Assembly (NCBI GenBank): GCA_035511515.1
Contig: DATKFG010000015.1
Location: 1 to 64,000 of the forward strand
Direction of reading: 5' to 3'
Origin: VBCK01 sp035511515
GTDB taxonomy: Bacteria > Pseudomonadota > Gammaproteobacteria > Burkholderiales > Burkholderiaceae_F
DNA: 64,000 bases
Shown here: positions 19,536-28,276 of the stretch, piece by piece
Position numbering within the stretch: position 1 is the stretch's first letter
How the letters are laid out: the number at the start of each line of letters is the position of its first letter
Notes under the pieces: model-generated
Seen by the model: the letters and a program-made list of their open reading frames with translations, nothing else
Databases searched by the model: none
Told to the model about the DNA's origin: nothing
Made by a program: the position numbers and the translations under genes

Positions 19536-22076
19536 GTGACCCAGGCCGACCTGCAACTCGAGAACTTCGAAGATCCGACCAGCGCCGCGGCGCGTCTGGC
19601 CGGCCCGATCACGGCCGGGCATTTCGACGAGTTGCGCGACCCGCAGGGCGCCCTGCGCCCAGCCTGGCGCGGGTTCTTCGCAAGCATCGGTTCTGCCGCC
19701 ATCGCAGACTTTGACCGCCGCGCCGCACTGCTCGCCCGCCAGGTGCGCGAGGACGGAATTACCTACAACGTGTACAGCGATCCGCACGGCTCCGCCAATC
19801 GCTGGTCGCTGGACCTGCTGCCATTCATCGTCTCGCGCGAAGACTGGGCCCAGATCGAGCCGGGCATCGTGCAGCGCGCCGGCCTGCTGTCGGCCATCCT
19901 GCGTGACGTCTACGGAGAGCAGCGCCTGCTCAAAGACGGCTTGCTGCCGCCCGCGCTGGTGTTCGGCAATCCAGGCTACCTGCGGCCGCTTCACGGGAGC
20001 GAGCCGGTCGGCGGGCGCTTCCTGCACATCGTCGGGTTCGATCTGGCGCGCGGGCCGGACGGACGATGGTGGGTGGTCGGACAGCGTACGCAGGCGCCCT
20101 CGGGGCTTGGCTACGCGCTGCAGAACCGGATCCTGGTTTCAAGACTGTTCGCCGACGGGTTCCGGGCCATGCACGTTCAGCGGCTCGCCTCGAGCTTCCG
20201 GCGCCTGCTGGAGACGTTGAACCGGCTGGCGCCTCGCGACGACGGCGAAACGCCCCGGATCGTCCTGCTCACGCCGGGTCCCTACAACGAAACCTATTTC
20301 GAGCACGCGTACCTGGCGCGCTACCTGGGTATTCCGCTGGTCGAAGGCAACGACCTGACGGTGCGAAGCGAGCGGCTCTACCTGCGCACGTTACATGGGC
20401 TGCAGCGCGTTCATGGCGTGTTGCGCCGGCTGGACGACGCCTGGTGCGATCCGCTCGAGTTGCGTCCCGATTCCGCCCTCGGCGTGCCCGGCCTGCTGCA
20501 GGCGGTGCGCGCCGGCCAGGTGCTGGTGTCCAATGCGATCGGCTCGGGATTCCTGGAATCGCACGCGGTGCACGGGTTCCTGCCGGGCATCGCGCGCGCC
20601 ATGCTGGGGTCCGACCTGCTGCTGCCGGCACGCAACACCTGGTGGTGCGGCGAGGAAGCGGCGCGCCAGGACGCGCTCGAGCACCTGGATCGCGCGCTGG
20701 TTCGCGCCAGCTATCCGGGTGCGATCCCGGAGCCGGCCGCAGACGCCGAGGGCATGCCGGTGAACCTGGTCGAATTGCGCGAACGGATCGATGCAGATCC
20801 GCAGCTGTACACGGTGCAGTCGTACCTGCCCTTTTCACAGACTCCGACCTGGCGGGGCCGCGCGCTGGCGCCGCGCGTTGCGGTGATCCGGACCTACGCG
20901 GTGGCGGACGTCGACGGCGGCTGGCACGCCCTGCCGGGCGGCCTGGCGCGGATCGGCGAACGCCAGAAGGACGTGTCGATGCAGCGCGGCGGCAGCAGCG
21001 CGGACACCTGGGTCATCACGGGCGGCGAGGTCGATACCGACACCCTGCTGGACCGCCGGCCGCGTCACGACGAGGTGGGCCGGCGCCGCATCGTCACCAG
21101 CCGGGCCGCCGAGAACCTGTTCTGGATGGGGCGCTACACCGAGCGGACCGATAACGCGGTGCGCGCGGTCCAGAACGTGCTGGCCGCACTGCATACGCAC
21201 GAGGCGATGGCGCCGCCGGTGCTGCACGCAATCGGGCGTCTGTGCACCGCCCTGGGGCTCGTGCCGGCCGCGGCACCGTCGCCGGCGACCAGCGGGCGCG
21301 TGTTCGAGCGAACGCTGCTGGCGGGGCTGACCGATCTGAACGGGACAACCAGCGTCGCCTTCGACCTGGCCGCGCTGGTGCGCAATGCGGCCGAGCTGCG
21401 CGATCGCCTGGCGGTCGAGCACTGGCAGCTGATCGACCGCACCGCGCGGGACTTCGCGGCCGCGCTGCCGCACGGCGACCCGACCCGCACCGCCGACGAT
21501 GCGCTGGCGCCGCTGGCGGCGGTCAGCACCGGAATCCGGGCCATCACCGGCGCCCAGGCCGATGGCATGACACGCGACGATGGCTGGAGGATGCTGACGG
21601 TCGGCCGCCAGATCGAGCGGCTGGCAGCAACCAGCGCGACGCTGATCGCGTTGTTCGAACTGGACGCGATCAGCCACGAAGTCGGATTCGACCTGGCCCT
21701 GGCCCTGTTCGACAGCACGATCACGTACCGCTCGCGCTACCCGGGCCGGGGGGAGCTGGACGCGCTGATCGATTCGCTGGTGCTGGATGCCTCCAACCCG
21801 CGCGCGGCGGCCTGCACGGTGCAGCTGCTGGCGCGCGAGGTGGCTTCGCTCGCCGCGGCGGCCGGATCGCGGCCGCCGCCTTCCGGCGGCGGGCTGCTCG
21901 ATGCGAACCTGGGCGCCACCTTGCTCCAGTTGTGCGAGCGCGATCCGCAGGGCCGCTGGTTGCGGCTGCTGGCTCTGGCCACCCGCCTGCGGGGATGGGC
22001 CTTCGAATTGTCCGACTGGATCGGATTGCAGTATTTCGCGCATGCCGAGGCGCCCATGCGCTCGATGATCGCCTGA
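19536..22076 (+). CDS. Fused permuted ATP-grasp / alpha-E protein
   Basis: This 846-residue protein from a GTG start joins in one chain the two activities that are separate genes at 12806 and 14221. The ATP-grasp part, about residues 70-505, shows LVFGNPGYLRPL, TPGPYNETYFEHAYLARYLG, DSALGVPGLLQAVRAGQVL and QRGGSSADTWVI. After a short linker the alpha-E part starts near residue 519 (SRAAENLFWMGRYTERTDNA). The VLEDN-type acidic motif of the first enzyme is replaced here by WWVVGQRTQAPSGLGYAL, so catalysis may differ or be lost. It is separated by 16 bases from the upstream gene and 7 from the downstream transglutaminase. Confidence 0.9.
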   Translation: MTQADLQLENFEDPTSAAARLAGPITAGHFDELRDPQGALRPAWRGFFASIGSAAIADFDRRAALLARQVREDGITYNVYSDPHGSANRWSLDLLPFIVSREDWAQIEPGIVQRAGLLSAILRDVYGEQRLLKDGLLPPALVFGNPGYLRPLHGSEPVGGRFLHIVGFDLARGPDGRWWVVGQRTQAPSGLGYALQNRILVSRLFADGFRAMHVQRLASSFRRLLETLNRLAPRDDGETPRIVLLTPGPYNETYFEHAYLARYLGIPLVEGNDLTVRSERLYLRTLHGLQRVHGVLRRLDDAWCDPLELRPDSALGVPGLLQAVRAGQVLVSNAIGSGFLESHAVHGFLPGIARAMLGSDLLLPARNTWWCGEEAARQDALEHLDRALVRASYPGAIPEPAADAEGMPVNLVELRERIDADPQLYTVQSYLPFSQTPTWRGRALAPRVAVIRTYAVADVDGGWHALPGGLARIGERQKDVSMQRGGSSADTWVITGGEVDTDTLLDRRPRHDEVGRRRIVTSRAAENLFWMGRYTERTDNAVRAVQNVLAALHTHEAMAPPVLHAIGRLCTALGLVPAAAPSPATSGRVFERTLLAGLTDLNGTTSVAFDLAALVRNAAELRDRLAVEHWQLIDRTARDFAAALPHGDPTRTADDALAPLAAVSTGIRAITGAQADGMTRDDGWRMLTVGRQIERLAATSATLIALFELDAISHEVGFDLALALFDSTITYRSRYPGRGELDALIDSLVLDASNPRAAACTVQLLAREVASLAAAAGSRPPPSGGGLLDANLGATLLQLCERDPQGRWLRLLALATRLRGWAFELSDWIGLQYFAHAEAPMRSMIA

Positions 22077-22083
22077 GCCGGCC

Positions 22084-23019
22084 ATGAGCGGCACCGTGCT
22101 GTCGGTTTCGCATTCGACCGAGTACCGCTACTCCACGCGGGTGGAGCTGGCCCACCACATCGCCCACCTGACCCCGCGCTGCGACGACCATCAGCGCCTG
22201 GAGCAGTGCGAGCTGAGCATCGATCCGCCGCCCAACGAGCTGCGCAACGGCATCGATGCGTTCGGCAACACGCGTTCCTTCTTCTCGTTTTATGCCCCGC
22301 ACGAGCGGCTGCGGGTGCAGGCCTGCAGCCGGCTGCGCATGCTCGATCGCGCCGACGAGCTCGATCCGTCCGCCAGCCCCGACTGGGAAGCGGTGCGCGA
22401 TTCGTTGCAGTACCGGGCCGGCACGCCGTTCGTGCCTGCATCCGAATTCGTTTTCGCCTCGCCCTACGTTCCGCGCGATCGGGAGCTTGCGCAGTACGCG
22501 CGCGCCTGCTTCGAGCCGGGCCGCCCCCTGATCGAAGCGGCGATCGACCTGATGCATCGGGTTCACGCCGATTTCCGCTACCGGCCGGCCAGCACCGAAG
22601 TCTCCACTCCGCTGCTGCAGGCGTTTCGCGCGCGCACCGGCGTGTGCCAGGATTTCTCGCACGTGATGATCGGTTGCCTGCGGTCGATCGGATTGTCGGC
22701 CCGCTACGTCAGCGGCTATCTGGTCAGCGGCGGCGCACCGGATCGGCCGCGCCCGGTCGGCGCCGAGGCCTCGCATGCCTGGGTGTCGGTCTTCTGTCCG
22801 ATGCTGGGCTGGGTCGATCTGGATGCGACCAACGATGCGATCCCCGAGCGGCACCACGTGACGGTGGCGCTCGGGCGCGATTACGGCGACGTGGCCCCGC
22901 TGCGCGGCGTGATCCGGGGCGGCGCCGAGCACGAGCTCATCGTGGCGGTACGGGTCAGCGAGCTGTCCGCCTCCGATCAGCGCGGCGGCGGTAACGAGGA
23001 TGGCACGCCCGGCGGGTAG
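22084..23019 (+). CDS. Transglutaminase-like protease-fold protein
   Basis: This 311-residue protein has the bacterial transglutaminase N-terminal domain (VSHSTEYRYSTRVELAHH) and a core with Cys188 (TGVCQDFSH), His231 (ASHAWVSVF) and Asp247 (DLDATND). It is the smaller of two transglutaminase-like proteins in the operon and the last gene. It could crosslink, deamidate or cleave the peptide made by the ATP-grasp partners. Its last 43 bases overlap the 3' end of the convergent tricorn protease gene. Confidence 0.9.
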   Translation: MSGTVLSVSHSTEYRYSTRVELAHHIAHLTPRCDDHQRLEQCELSIDPPPNELRNGIDAFGNTRSFFSFYAPHERLRVQACSRLRMLDRADELDPSASPDWEAVRDSLQYRAGTPFVPASEFVFASPYVPRDRELAQYARACFEPGRPLIEAAIDLMHRVHADFRYRPASTEVSTPLLQAFRARTGVCQDFSHVMIGCLRSIGLSARYVSGYLVSGGAPDRPRPVGAEASHAWVSVFCPMLGWVDLDATNDAIPERHHVTVALGRDYGDVAPLRGVIRGGAEHELIVAVRVSELSASDQRGGGNEDGTPGG

Positions 23020-26000
23020 GCCGGCAACAACGGCGGCGGAGGCGGCAGCACCGGGGTCGCCTTCTTCAAGGCCTCCAGCAGGTAATTGACGCCGGCTTCC
23101 AGCTGGACGTCGTGCCCTGTTTCCCAGTCGGAGGGCGAATCGTCGACGACCATGTCGGGGTCGACCCCGTGGTTCTCGATGGCCCATTTTGAATCGAGGT
23201 CGTAAATGGCGTCCTCGGGCACCGTGATGTAGCCGCCATCCAGCAGAAACCATTCGCCGCGTATTCCGCGCACGCCGCCCCAGGTGCGCGTGCCGATCAG
23301 GGGACCGAGCCCGTACTTTCGGAAGTAGAACGGAAAAAGGTCGCCGTCGGATCCCGAGTAATGGTTCAGCAGACATACCTTCGGGCCGTTCAGCACCTGC
23401 TGCGTCCACGTGGTTGCGACCCGATTGCGGTTCGTCGTCATCGCGACCAGAACCCGGCGCAGGCGCTCCAACAGGATCTGGTCGATGAAGCCGCCTCCGT
23501 TCCAGCGCTCGTCCACCACCAGCGCCTGCTTGTCCAACTGCGGGTAGAACTGCCGCACGAACTGGTCCATGCCGGTTGCCGCCATGTCGGACAGATACAG
23601 GTAGCCGATCCTGCCGCCGGACAGCCGCTCCACCAGCGCCCGGTTATGGTCGATCCACTCCTTCTGCCGCAACGGCAGCTCGCTCTTGACGGGCTGGACC
23701 ACCAGGTCGCGGCGCTTGCCGCCGGGCGCATCCGCCACGGTCAGTTTCACCGTTCCGTCCTTGCCCACCAGCAGGCTGTACGGATCGACCGGCGCTTTCA
23801 ACTCGACATCGTCGACCGCCAGCAGGTAGTCACCCTCGCGCACGTCGAGCCCCGGCACGTTCAGCGGCGGCCGGTAATGCTCGCGCGTGTTGTCGCCGGG
23901 GTAGATCCTTGCCAGTCGATAGCGCCCCGAGGCCGCATCCAGCGCGAAGTCGGCTCCCAGGAAGGCCGTCGGCACCCTGCGCTCGGCCGGCATTTCGTCG
24001 CCTCCTCCCACGTAGGTGTGCGAGTTGCTCAATTCGCCGATCAGCTCGCCGATCAGGTAGTTCAGATCGGTGCGGGAACCCACCAACGGCAACAGTTTCC
24101 CGTATTGAGCGCGCACCGCCGGCCAGTCGACGCCGTTCATTTTCGTGCTGAAGAAGAAATCGCGCTCGATCCGCCACGCGTTGTCGAACATCTCGCTCCA
24201 TTCCTGGCGCGGCTCGATGCGCACGCGCAGGTGCGACAGATCCAGGGTCTTGGGCCCATCGTCGCCATCGCCGGCCCTTGGCGCGCCCGCACCCGCGGCT
24301 CTGGCGTCGGCAACGATGTATTTCTTCTCGAGCTTGTACAGGACCTTGGTGCCATCGGCGGAGATCGCGTAGTCGCCCAGGCCCTGCACGACGATCGCGT
24401 CCTTGCGCTTCTTGACGTCGAACAGGTGCAGCTCGGATTTTTCGCCCGGCAGCGGGCCCTCGATCATGTCGCTCGGCGCAGTCAGGTAGAACACCCGATC
24501 GTCGCGAGTATCCAGTCGGGTGACGTTGGCAGCAGGCACCGGCAGTCGATCGACCCGCTGCATCAGTCCGTCCAGGTCGATCCTCGCCGGCTTGCTCGCG
24601 CCGGGCTTCCAGCGCGCCTCGCCGCCCTGATCCCGCCCGGTCTTGCCATCGTCGCCGCCCTTGCCGGCGCCTGCCTTGTCGCCCGACTCGGGCAGCCCTT
24701 CGTCCGAACGGGGCGCGAACGGCGAGGCGGCGCCGCGCGCGAGCGTGGCCACGTAGATCCCGGTCATCTTCAAGGTGGCGACGTTGAACTCGGACTGGCT
24801 CAACGTCGGGTTCTCGTGGCGGGTCGAAACGAAGTACAGGTACTTTCCGTTCGGATCGAACACCGGAGAAAAGTCGTTGGTGAGCGCCTCGCTGACCCGG
24901 GTCGCCTTGCGGCCTTCCACGTCGTAGAGCCAGATGCCGCTTTGCTGGTTGGCCGCGGTGATGCTGTACGCGAGCCATTTTCCATCCGGGGACCAGGAAT
25001 AGTCGTGCATTTCGTTGTACGGATCCCGCGCCACTTCTCGGGGCTCGCCGCCATCGGCGGCCACCGTCCACAGCCGGTGTTCGTTGTCGGAGAACGCGAG
25101 CTGGTCGCCCGCCGGCGACCAGCGCGGCGTGTAGAAGTAGCCGTTGGCGAAATGCGTGATCACTTTCTCCGGTCCGCCCTCGGCCGGGCGCAGCGCCAGC
25201 TGCTGCTCGCCGCCGGCATCGGTCGTGTACGCGATCGTTTTGCCGTCCGGCGACCAGCTCGGGTGATCCTCGTCGGCGCCCGGGCTCTGGGTCAGGTTGC
25301 GCGTATTGCCGAATTCGGCCGGTATCGTGAACAGATCGCCGCGGGCCGAGAACACGGCCCGCTTGCCGTTGGGTGCCAGGTCGAAATCGGTCTGCTGCGC
25401 CATGTCCTTGTCGCGGATGAGCGGGGCGGCGTCCACCCAATGCGCAGCGGTGCGGGTTCCGTCGTCGGGAACCGTCACGCTCAATGTATGCAACTGCTCG
25501 GACGGCAGATCCAGCACGTACAGCTTGCCGCCCTTTTGGAACACGATCCCGGCGTCGTCTCCTTCGGCCGAGTCCAGGCTCGGAAAATCGATGTCGTAGT
25601 CCAGAAAATGCGTCACCTGGCGGAATTGGCCACCGACGGTGTCGTAGGCCCAGATATTGGCGCGGTGATTGGGATCGTGGTCGGCCAGGAAGTAGATCGT
25701 CTGCCGGTACCACATCGGGGAGGTTTCGGTACCGGGCCAGTCGGTCACGTGCGTCAGCTTCAGCGTGGTGAAATCGTAGATGTCGATGTCCTGCGCCAAC
25801 CCGCCTTCGTATCGCTTCCAGGTGCGGAAATTGCGGAAGATCCGATTGAACGCGATCTTGTCGCCGTTCGGGCTGTAGCTGAGCAAGCCGCCCCGGTCCA
25901 ACGGCATCGGCTGCGCCAGTCCGCCGTCGATCGATACCGTAAACAGCTTTGGCCACGCGGGGTTCCAGGCCTGGCGCCGCGACAGGAACACGATGCGCCT

Positions 26001-26405
26001 GGAATCCGGGGTCCACGTAACCACCATGTTGCTCGGGCCCCATCGCATCGGAGCGTCGTCGACCACGTCGGAGGTGAACGTAAGGCGCCGCGCCGAGCCT
26101 CCCGAAGCCGGGATGACGTACACGTCGCGGTTGCCCTGGTAGTCGGCGGTGAAGGCAATCCAGCGTCCATCGGGAGAGAAGCGGGGCATCAGGTCGCGGC
26201 CGGGATCCGAGGTCAGCCGCACGGCCGCTCCGCCGCTTCGCGCAACCGCCCACAGGTTGTCGTGCGCGACGAACACAATCCTGTTGCCGTGCAGCGTCGG
26301 AAATCGCATCAAAACCTGGTCGGCCTCGTCGGCCCCGGCCACGCCGGTCCAGCCGGCAACCAGGATCGAAACGAAAATCGGGGCAAATCGCACTGGCCTG
26401 CGCAT
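22977..26405 (-). CDS. Tricorn-type protease (S41 family) with beta-propellers and PDZ
   Basis: This 1142-residue protein has a signal peptide (PIFVSILVAGWTGVAGADE), so it is probably periplasmic, unlike archaeal cytosolic tricorn. Two six- or seven-bladed propellers with TolB/tricorn repeats (FSPDGRWIAF, WSPDGKTIAY, WSPDGKWLAY) cover about residues 30-600. A helical C1 part, a PDZ and the S41 peptidase core follow. The tricorn catalytic tetrad is readable: Ser795-His796 (SNSHTYV), Ser1019 (YSGSDGD) and Glu1077 (AIENHGVDPD). It cleaves short peptides from larger fragments. A Pro-rich tail ends the protein. It meets the Anbu operon tail to tail with a 43-base overlap. The ribosome site GGGAGACGGTA precedes ATG. 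Confidence 0.93.
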   Translation of the reverse strand: MRRPVRFAPIFVSILVAGWTGVAGADEADQVLMRFPTLHGNRIVFVAHDNLWAVARSGGAAVRLTSDPGRDLMPRFSPDGRWIAFTADYQGNRDVYVIPASGGSARRLTFTSDVVDDAPMRWGPSNMVVTWTPDSRRIVFLSRRQAWNPAWPKLFTVSIDGGLAQPMPLDRGGLLSYSPNGDKIAFNRIFRNFRTWKRYEGGLAQDIDIYDFTTLKLTHVTDWPGTETSPMWYRQTIYFLADHDPNHRANIWAYDTVGGQFRQVTHFLDYDIDFPSLDSAEGDDAGIVFQKGGKLYVLDLPSEQLHTLSVTVPDDGTRTAAHWVDAAPLIRDKDMAQQTDFDLAPNGKRAVFSARGDLFTIPAEFGNTRNLTQSPGADEDHPSWSPDGKTIAYTTDAGGEQQLALRPAEGGPEKVITHFANGYFYTPRWSPAGDQLAFSDNEHRLWTVAADGGEPREVARDPYNEMHDYSWSPDGKWLAYSITAANQQSGIWLYDVEGRKATRVSEALTNDFSPVFDPNGKYLYFVSTRHENPTLSQSEFNVATLKMTGIYVATLARGAASPFAPRSDEGLPESGDKAGAGKGGDDGKTGRDQGGEARWKPGASKPARIDLDGLMQRVDRLPVPAANVTRLDTRDDRVFYLTAPSDMIEGPLPGEKSELHLFDVKKRKDAIVVQGLGDYAISADGTKVLYKLEKKYIVADARAAGAGAPRAGDGDDGPKTLDLSHLRVRIEPRQEWSEMFDNAWRIERDFFFSTKMNGVDWPAVRAQYGKLLPLVGSRTDLNYLIGELIGELSNSHTYVGGGDEMPAERRVPTAFLGADFALDAASGRYRLARIYPGDNTREHYRPPLNVPGLDVREGDYLLAVDDVELKAPVDPYSLLVGKDGTVKLTVADAPGGKRRDLVVQPVKSELPLRQKEWIDHNRALVERLSGGRIGYLYLSDMAATGMDQFVRQFYPQLDKQALVVDERWNGGGFIDQILLERLRRVLVAMTTNRNRVATTWTQQVLNGPKVCLLNHYSGSDGDLFPFYFRKYGLGPLIGTRTWGGVRGIRGEWFLLDGGYITVPEDAIYDLDSKWAIENHGVDPDMVVDDSPSDWETGHDVQLEAGVNYLLEALKKATPVLPPPPPLLPAYPPGVPSSLPPPR

Positions 26406-26462
26406 TACCGTCTCCCGTCGTTCTCACGTTGTTGTGCCCGCGTCGTCCTGCGCCGCCGCGGA

Positions 26463-26490
26463 ATATTATTCGCCTCGGGCGTGGGTGCAA
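26463..26490 (-). promoter_or_regulatory. Sigma-70 promoter of the tricorn protease gene
   Basis: On the minus strand TTGCAC (26490-26485), 16 bases, then TAATAT (26468-26463). The position about 60 bases upstream of the tricorn ATG is right. It lies within the 93-base gap to the divergent pentapeptide-repeat gene, so the two promoters are close. Confidence 0.6.
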
Positions 26491-26498
26491 GATTCCTC

Positions 26499-27365
26499 AT
26501 GACGATCGCCCTGCGCACAACGATGAGATTCGGAATTCGACCGGGAGCTGCCATCCGGCGGCAGCGGGCCGCTTGCGCGGCGGGCGCGTTGCTGCTCCTG
26601 TGCGCGCCAGCGCCTGCGCAGATGCCTCCGATGGGCGACTTTTCCGGTTACCAGCGGATCGACCGCGCCCAGGTCCTGGCCCGGCTGGCCGAGGCGACGG
26701 CCCAGGCGCCCGCCGATCTGAGCTCGAAGAACCTGTCGGGACTGGACCTGTCGGGCGTGGACTTCAAGCACGCCAATCTGACTGCCGCGGTGCTGAACGG
26801 CGCCAATCTATCGGGCGCCGATCTGTCCGGTTGCAATCTGACGGTCAGCTTCGCCGAGCGGGCCAATCTGCAACGCGCCAGCCTGCGAGGCGCGGTGATG
26901 TTCTCGATGCAGCTGGCTGGAGCCGATCTGCGCGGGGCCGACCTGACGGGTGCACGCTTCATCGGTGATCTGCAGCACGCGGACCTGCGCGGCGCGCATC
27001 TGGCCCGGTTAGACGGCGCGGCCGACATGAAGAACCAGTCGATGGGACTGATGCACGCCGTGATCAGCTCGGCGGACCTAAGCGGTGCCGACCTGCGGGG
27101 GGCCGACCTGTCACGCGCCGATTTCAGTTTTTCAACGCTGGCCGGCGCCGATCTGCACGGCGCGCGCATCTTCGGCGGCGACTTCAGCGGAACGTCGTTG
27201 ACGCGGGCCGATTTGTCGGGCGCGGACCTGCGGGAATCCAAGTTCATCGACACGGACTTCAGCGGTGCCGACCTGACCGATGCCGACCTGTCGGGCTCTA
27301 CATTGCGCAACGTGCACGGCCTGGACAGTGCCAGGCGCTCCGGCGCGAAAGGTCTGCCGCCGTAA
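26499..27365 (+). CDS. Exported pentapeptide-repeat protein
   Basis: This 288-residue protein has an N-terminal signal sequence (AACAAGALLLLCAPAPAQ). From about residue 72 to 275 it carries two blocks of A(D/N)LxG-type pentapeptides such as SGADLRGADLSRADF, which fold as a right-handed square beta-helix. A break with Met-rich sequence (DMKNQSMGLMH) lies between blocks. Pentapeptide proteins are usually cytoplasmic; the signal peptide here implies a periplasmic or outer-membrane location. The start at 26499 is one option; ATG at 26523 gives a more standard signal peptide. Molecular role unknown. Confidence 0.85.
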   Translation: MTIALRTTMRFGIRPGAAIRRQRAACAAGALLLLCAPAPAQMPPMGDFSGYQRIDRAQVLARLAEATAQAPADLSSKNLSGLDLSGVDFKHANLTAAVLNGANLSGADLSGCNLTVSFAERANLQRASLRGAVMFSMQLAGADLRGADLTGARFIGDLQHADLRGAHLARLDGAADMKNQSMGLMHAVISSADLSGADLRGADLSRADFSFSTLAGADLHGARIFGGDFSGTSLTRADLSGADLRESKFIDTDFSGADLTDADLSGSTLRNVHGLDSARRSGAKGLPP

Positions 27366-27383
27366 GCCGCACGTCACGGCCGG

Positions 27384-27412
27384 CCGGGTGCCGGCACCCG
27401 GTCGCCTATACT
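27384..27412 (+). promoter_or_regulatory. 18-bp perfect palindrome overlapping a -10-like box before the BAX-inhibitor gene
   Basis: CCGGGTGCCGGCACCCGG (27384-27401) is a perfect palindrome, followed by TATACT at 27407-27412, a plausible -10 box 33 bases before the ATG. The palindrome covers the -35 position, so it could be an operator, or a terminator stem for the upstream pentapeptide gene. Confidence 0.45.
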
Positions 27413-27444
27413 CAGCGCGCACAACAATCCGAGGAGTGACCATC

Positions 27445-28155
27445 ATGGCAGATCAGTTCACGCCCGACACGGCCCTCAGATCGGTTCCACTCCAGGCCGA
27501 TGTCGGCCTGCGCCAGTACATGCTGCGCGTCTATAACTACATGGCCGGCGGCTTGGCGCTTACCGGCCTGGTCGCCTATTTTGCTGCGTCCAGCGGGCTG
27601 TACCAGTCCATCGCCCGCACACCGCTCTTCTGGATCGTGCTGCTGGCGCCCCTGGGCCTGGTCCTGTTTCTGAGTTTCCGCATCGAGAAGATGAGCCTCG
27701 GCACGGCACAGCTCAGCTTCTGGGTGTACGCAGCACTGGTGGGCCTGTCGCTCGCGGGTATCTTCCTGGTCTATACCGGCGCCAGCATCGCGCGGGTCTT
27801 CTTCATCACCGCAGGCACGTTTGGCGCGATGAGCTTGTACGGCTACACCACGAAAAGGGATCTCGCGCAGTTCGGGTCCTTCCTCTTCATGGGGCTCATC
27901 GGCATCGTGATCGCGGGTCTCGTGAACATATTCATCGCCTCCACGGCGCTGCAGATGACGATATCCGTGATCGGGGTCATCGTCTTTGTCGGCCTTACCG
28001 CATGGGATACACAGCGCATCAGGGCCTTGTATTTCCAGGCGGACGGCGAGGTTGCGGCCGGCAAGAAGGCCATCATGGGCGCGCTTTCGCTTTACCTCGA
28101 TTTCCTCAACCTGTTTCTGATGCTGTTGCAACTGCTCGGCGACCGCCGCCGGTAG
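27445..28155 (+). CDS. BAX inhibitor-1 family membrane protein (YccA/YbhL type)
   Basis: This 236-residue integral inner-membrane protein has about seven helices. Family features are RVYNYMAGGLALTGLVAY near residue 30, the central GATFGAMSLYGY-like stretch (TAGTFGAMSLYGYTTKRDL), LTAWDTQRIRAL and the C-terminal ALSLYLDFLNLFLMLLQL ending in basic residues. Bacterial members are pH-sensitive calcium-leak channels or regulators of the FtsH protease (YccA). The start follows a GAGGAG ribosome site. It stands as a single gene between the pentapeptide and peptidase genes. Confidence 0.92.
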   Translation: MADQFTPDTALRSVPLQADVGLRQYMLRVYNYMAGGLALTGLVAYFAASSGLYQSIARTPLFWIVLLAPLGLVLFLSFRIEKMSLGTAQLSFWVYAALVGLSLAGIFLVYTGASIARVFFITAGTFGAMSLYGYTTKRDLAQFGSFLFMGLIGIVIAGLVNIFIASTALQMTISVIGVIVFVGLTAWDTQRIRALYFQADGEVAAGKKAIMGALSLYLDFLNLFLMLLQLLGDRRR

Positions 28156-28203
28156 CACAAGTCGACAACTCCGGGCTGGCATACCGTTGCCGGCGCCCTA
28201 CCG

Positions 28204-28232
28204 CGGCCCGGACTCAGCGGGCCGGGGATTTT
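28204..28232 (+). terminator. Possible rho-independent terminator after the BAX-inhibitor gene
   Basis: CGGCCCG (28204-28210) pairs with CGGGCCG (28218-28224), followed within four bases by TTTT. Short stem and short T run, so weak. Confidence 0.4.
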
Positions 28233-28276
28233 GCCGACCCGCCTTGTGCCATCGCCAGCAGTTCAGTGTCGTACTC

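Noticed and set aside
16238..19702. 1154-residue antisense frame opposite the DUF2126 gene
   Set aside because: Composition (Gln/Arg/Ala/Val repeats) is that of a codon-bias shadow; the sense frame has the transglutaminase triad.
23361..26498. Long N-terminal extension of the pentapeptide-repeat gene
   Set aside because: It lies antisense to the tricorn protease; the signal peptide start at 26499 fits better.
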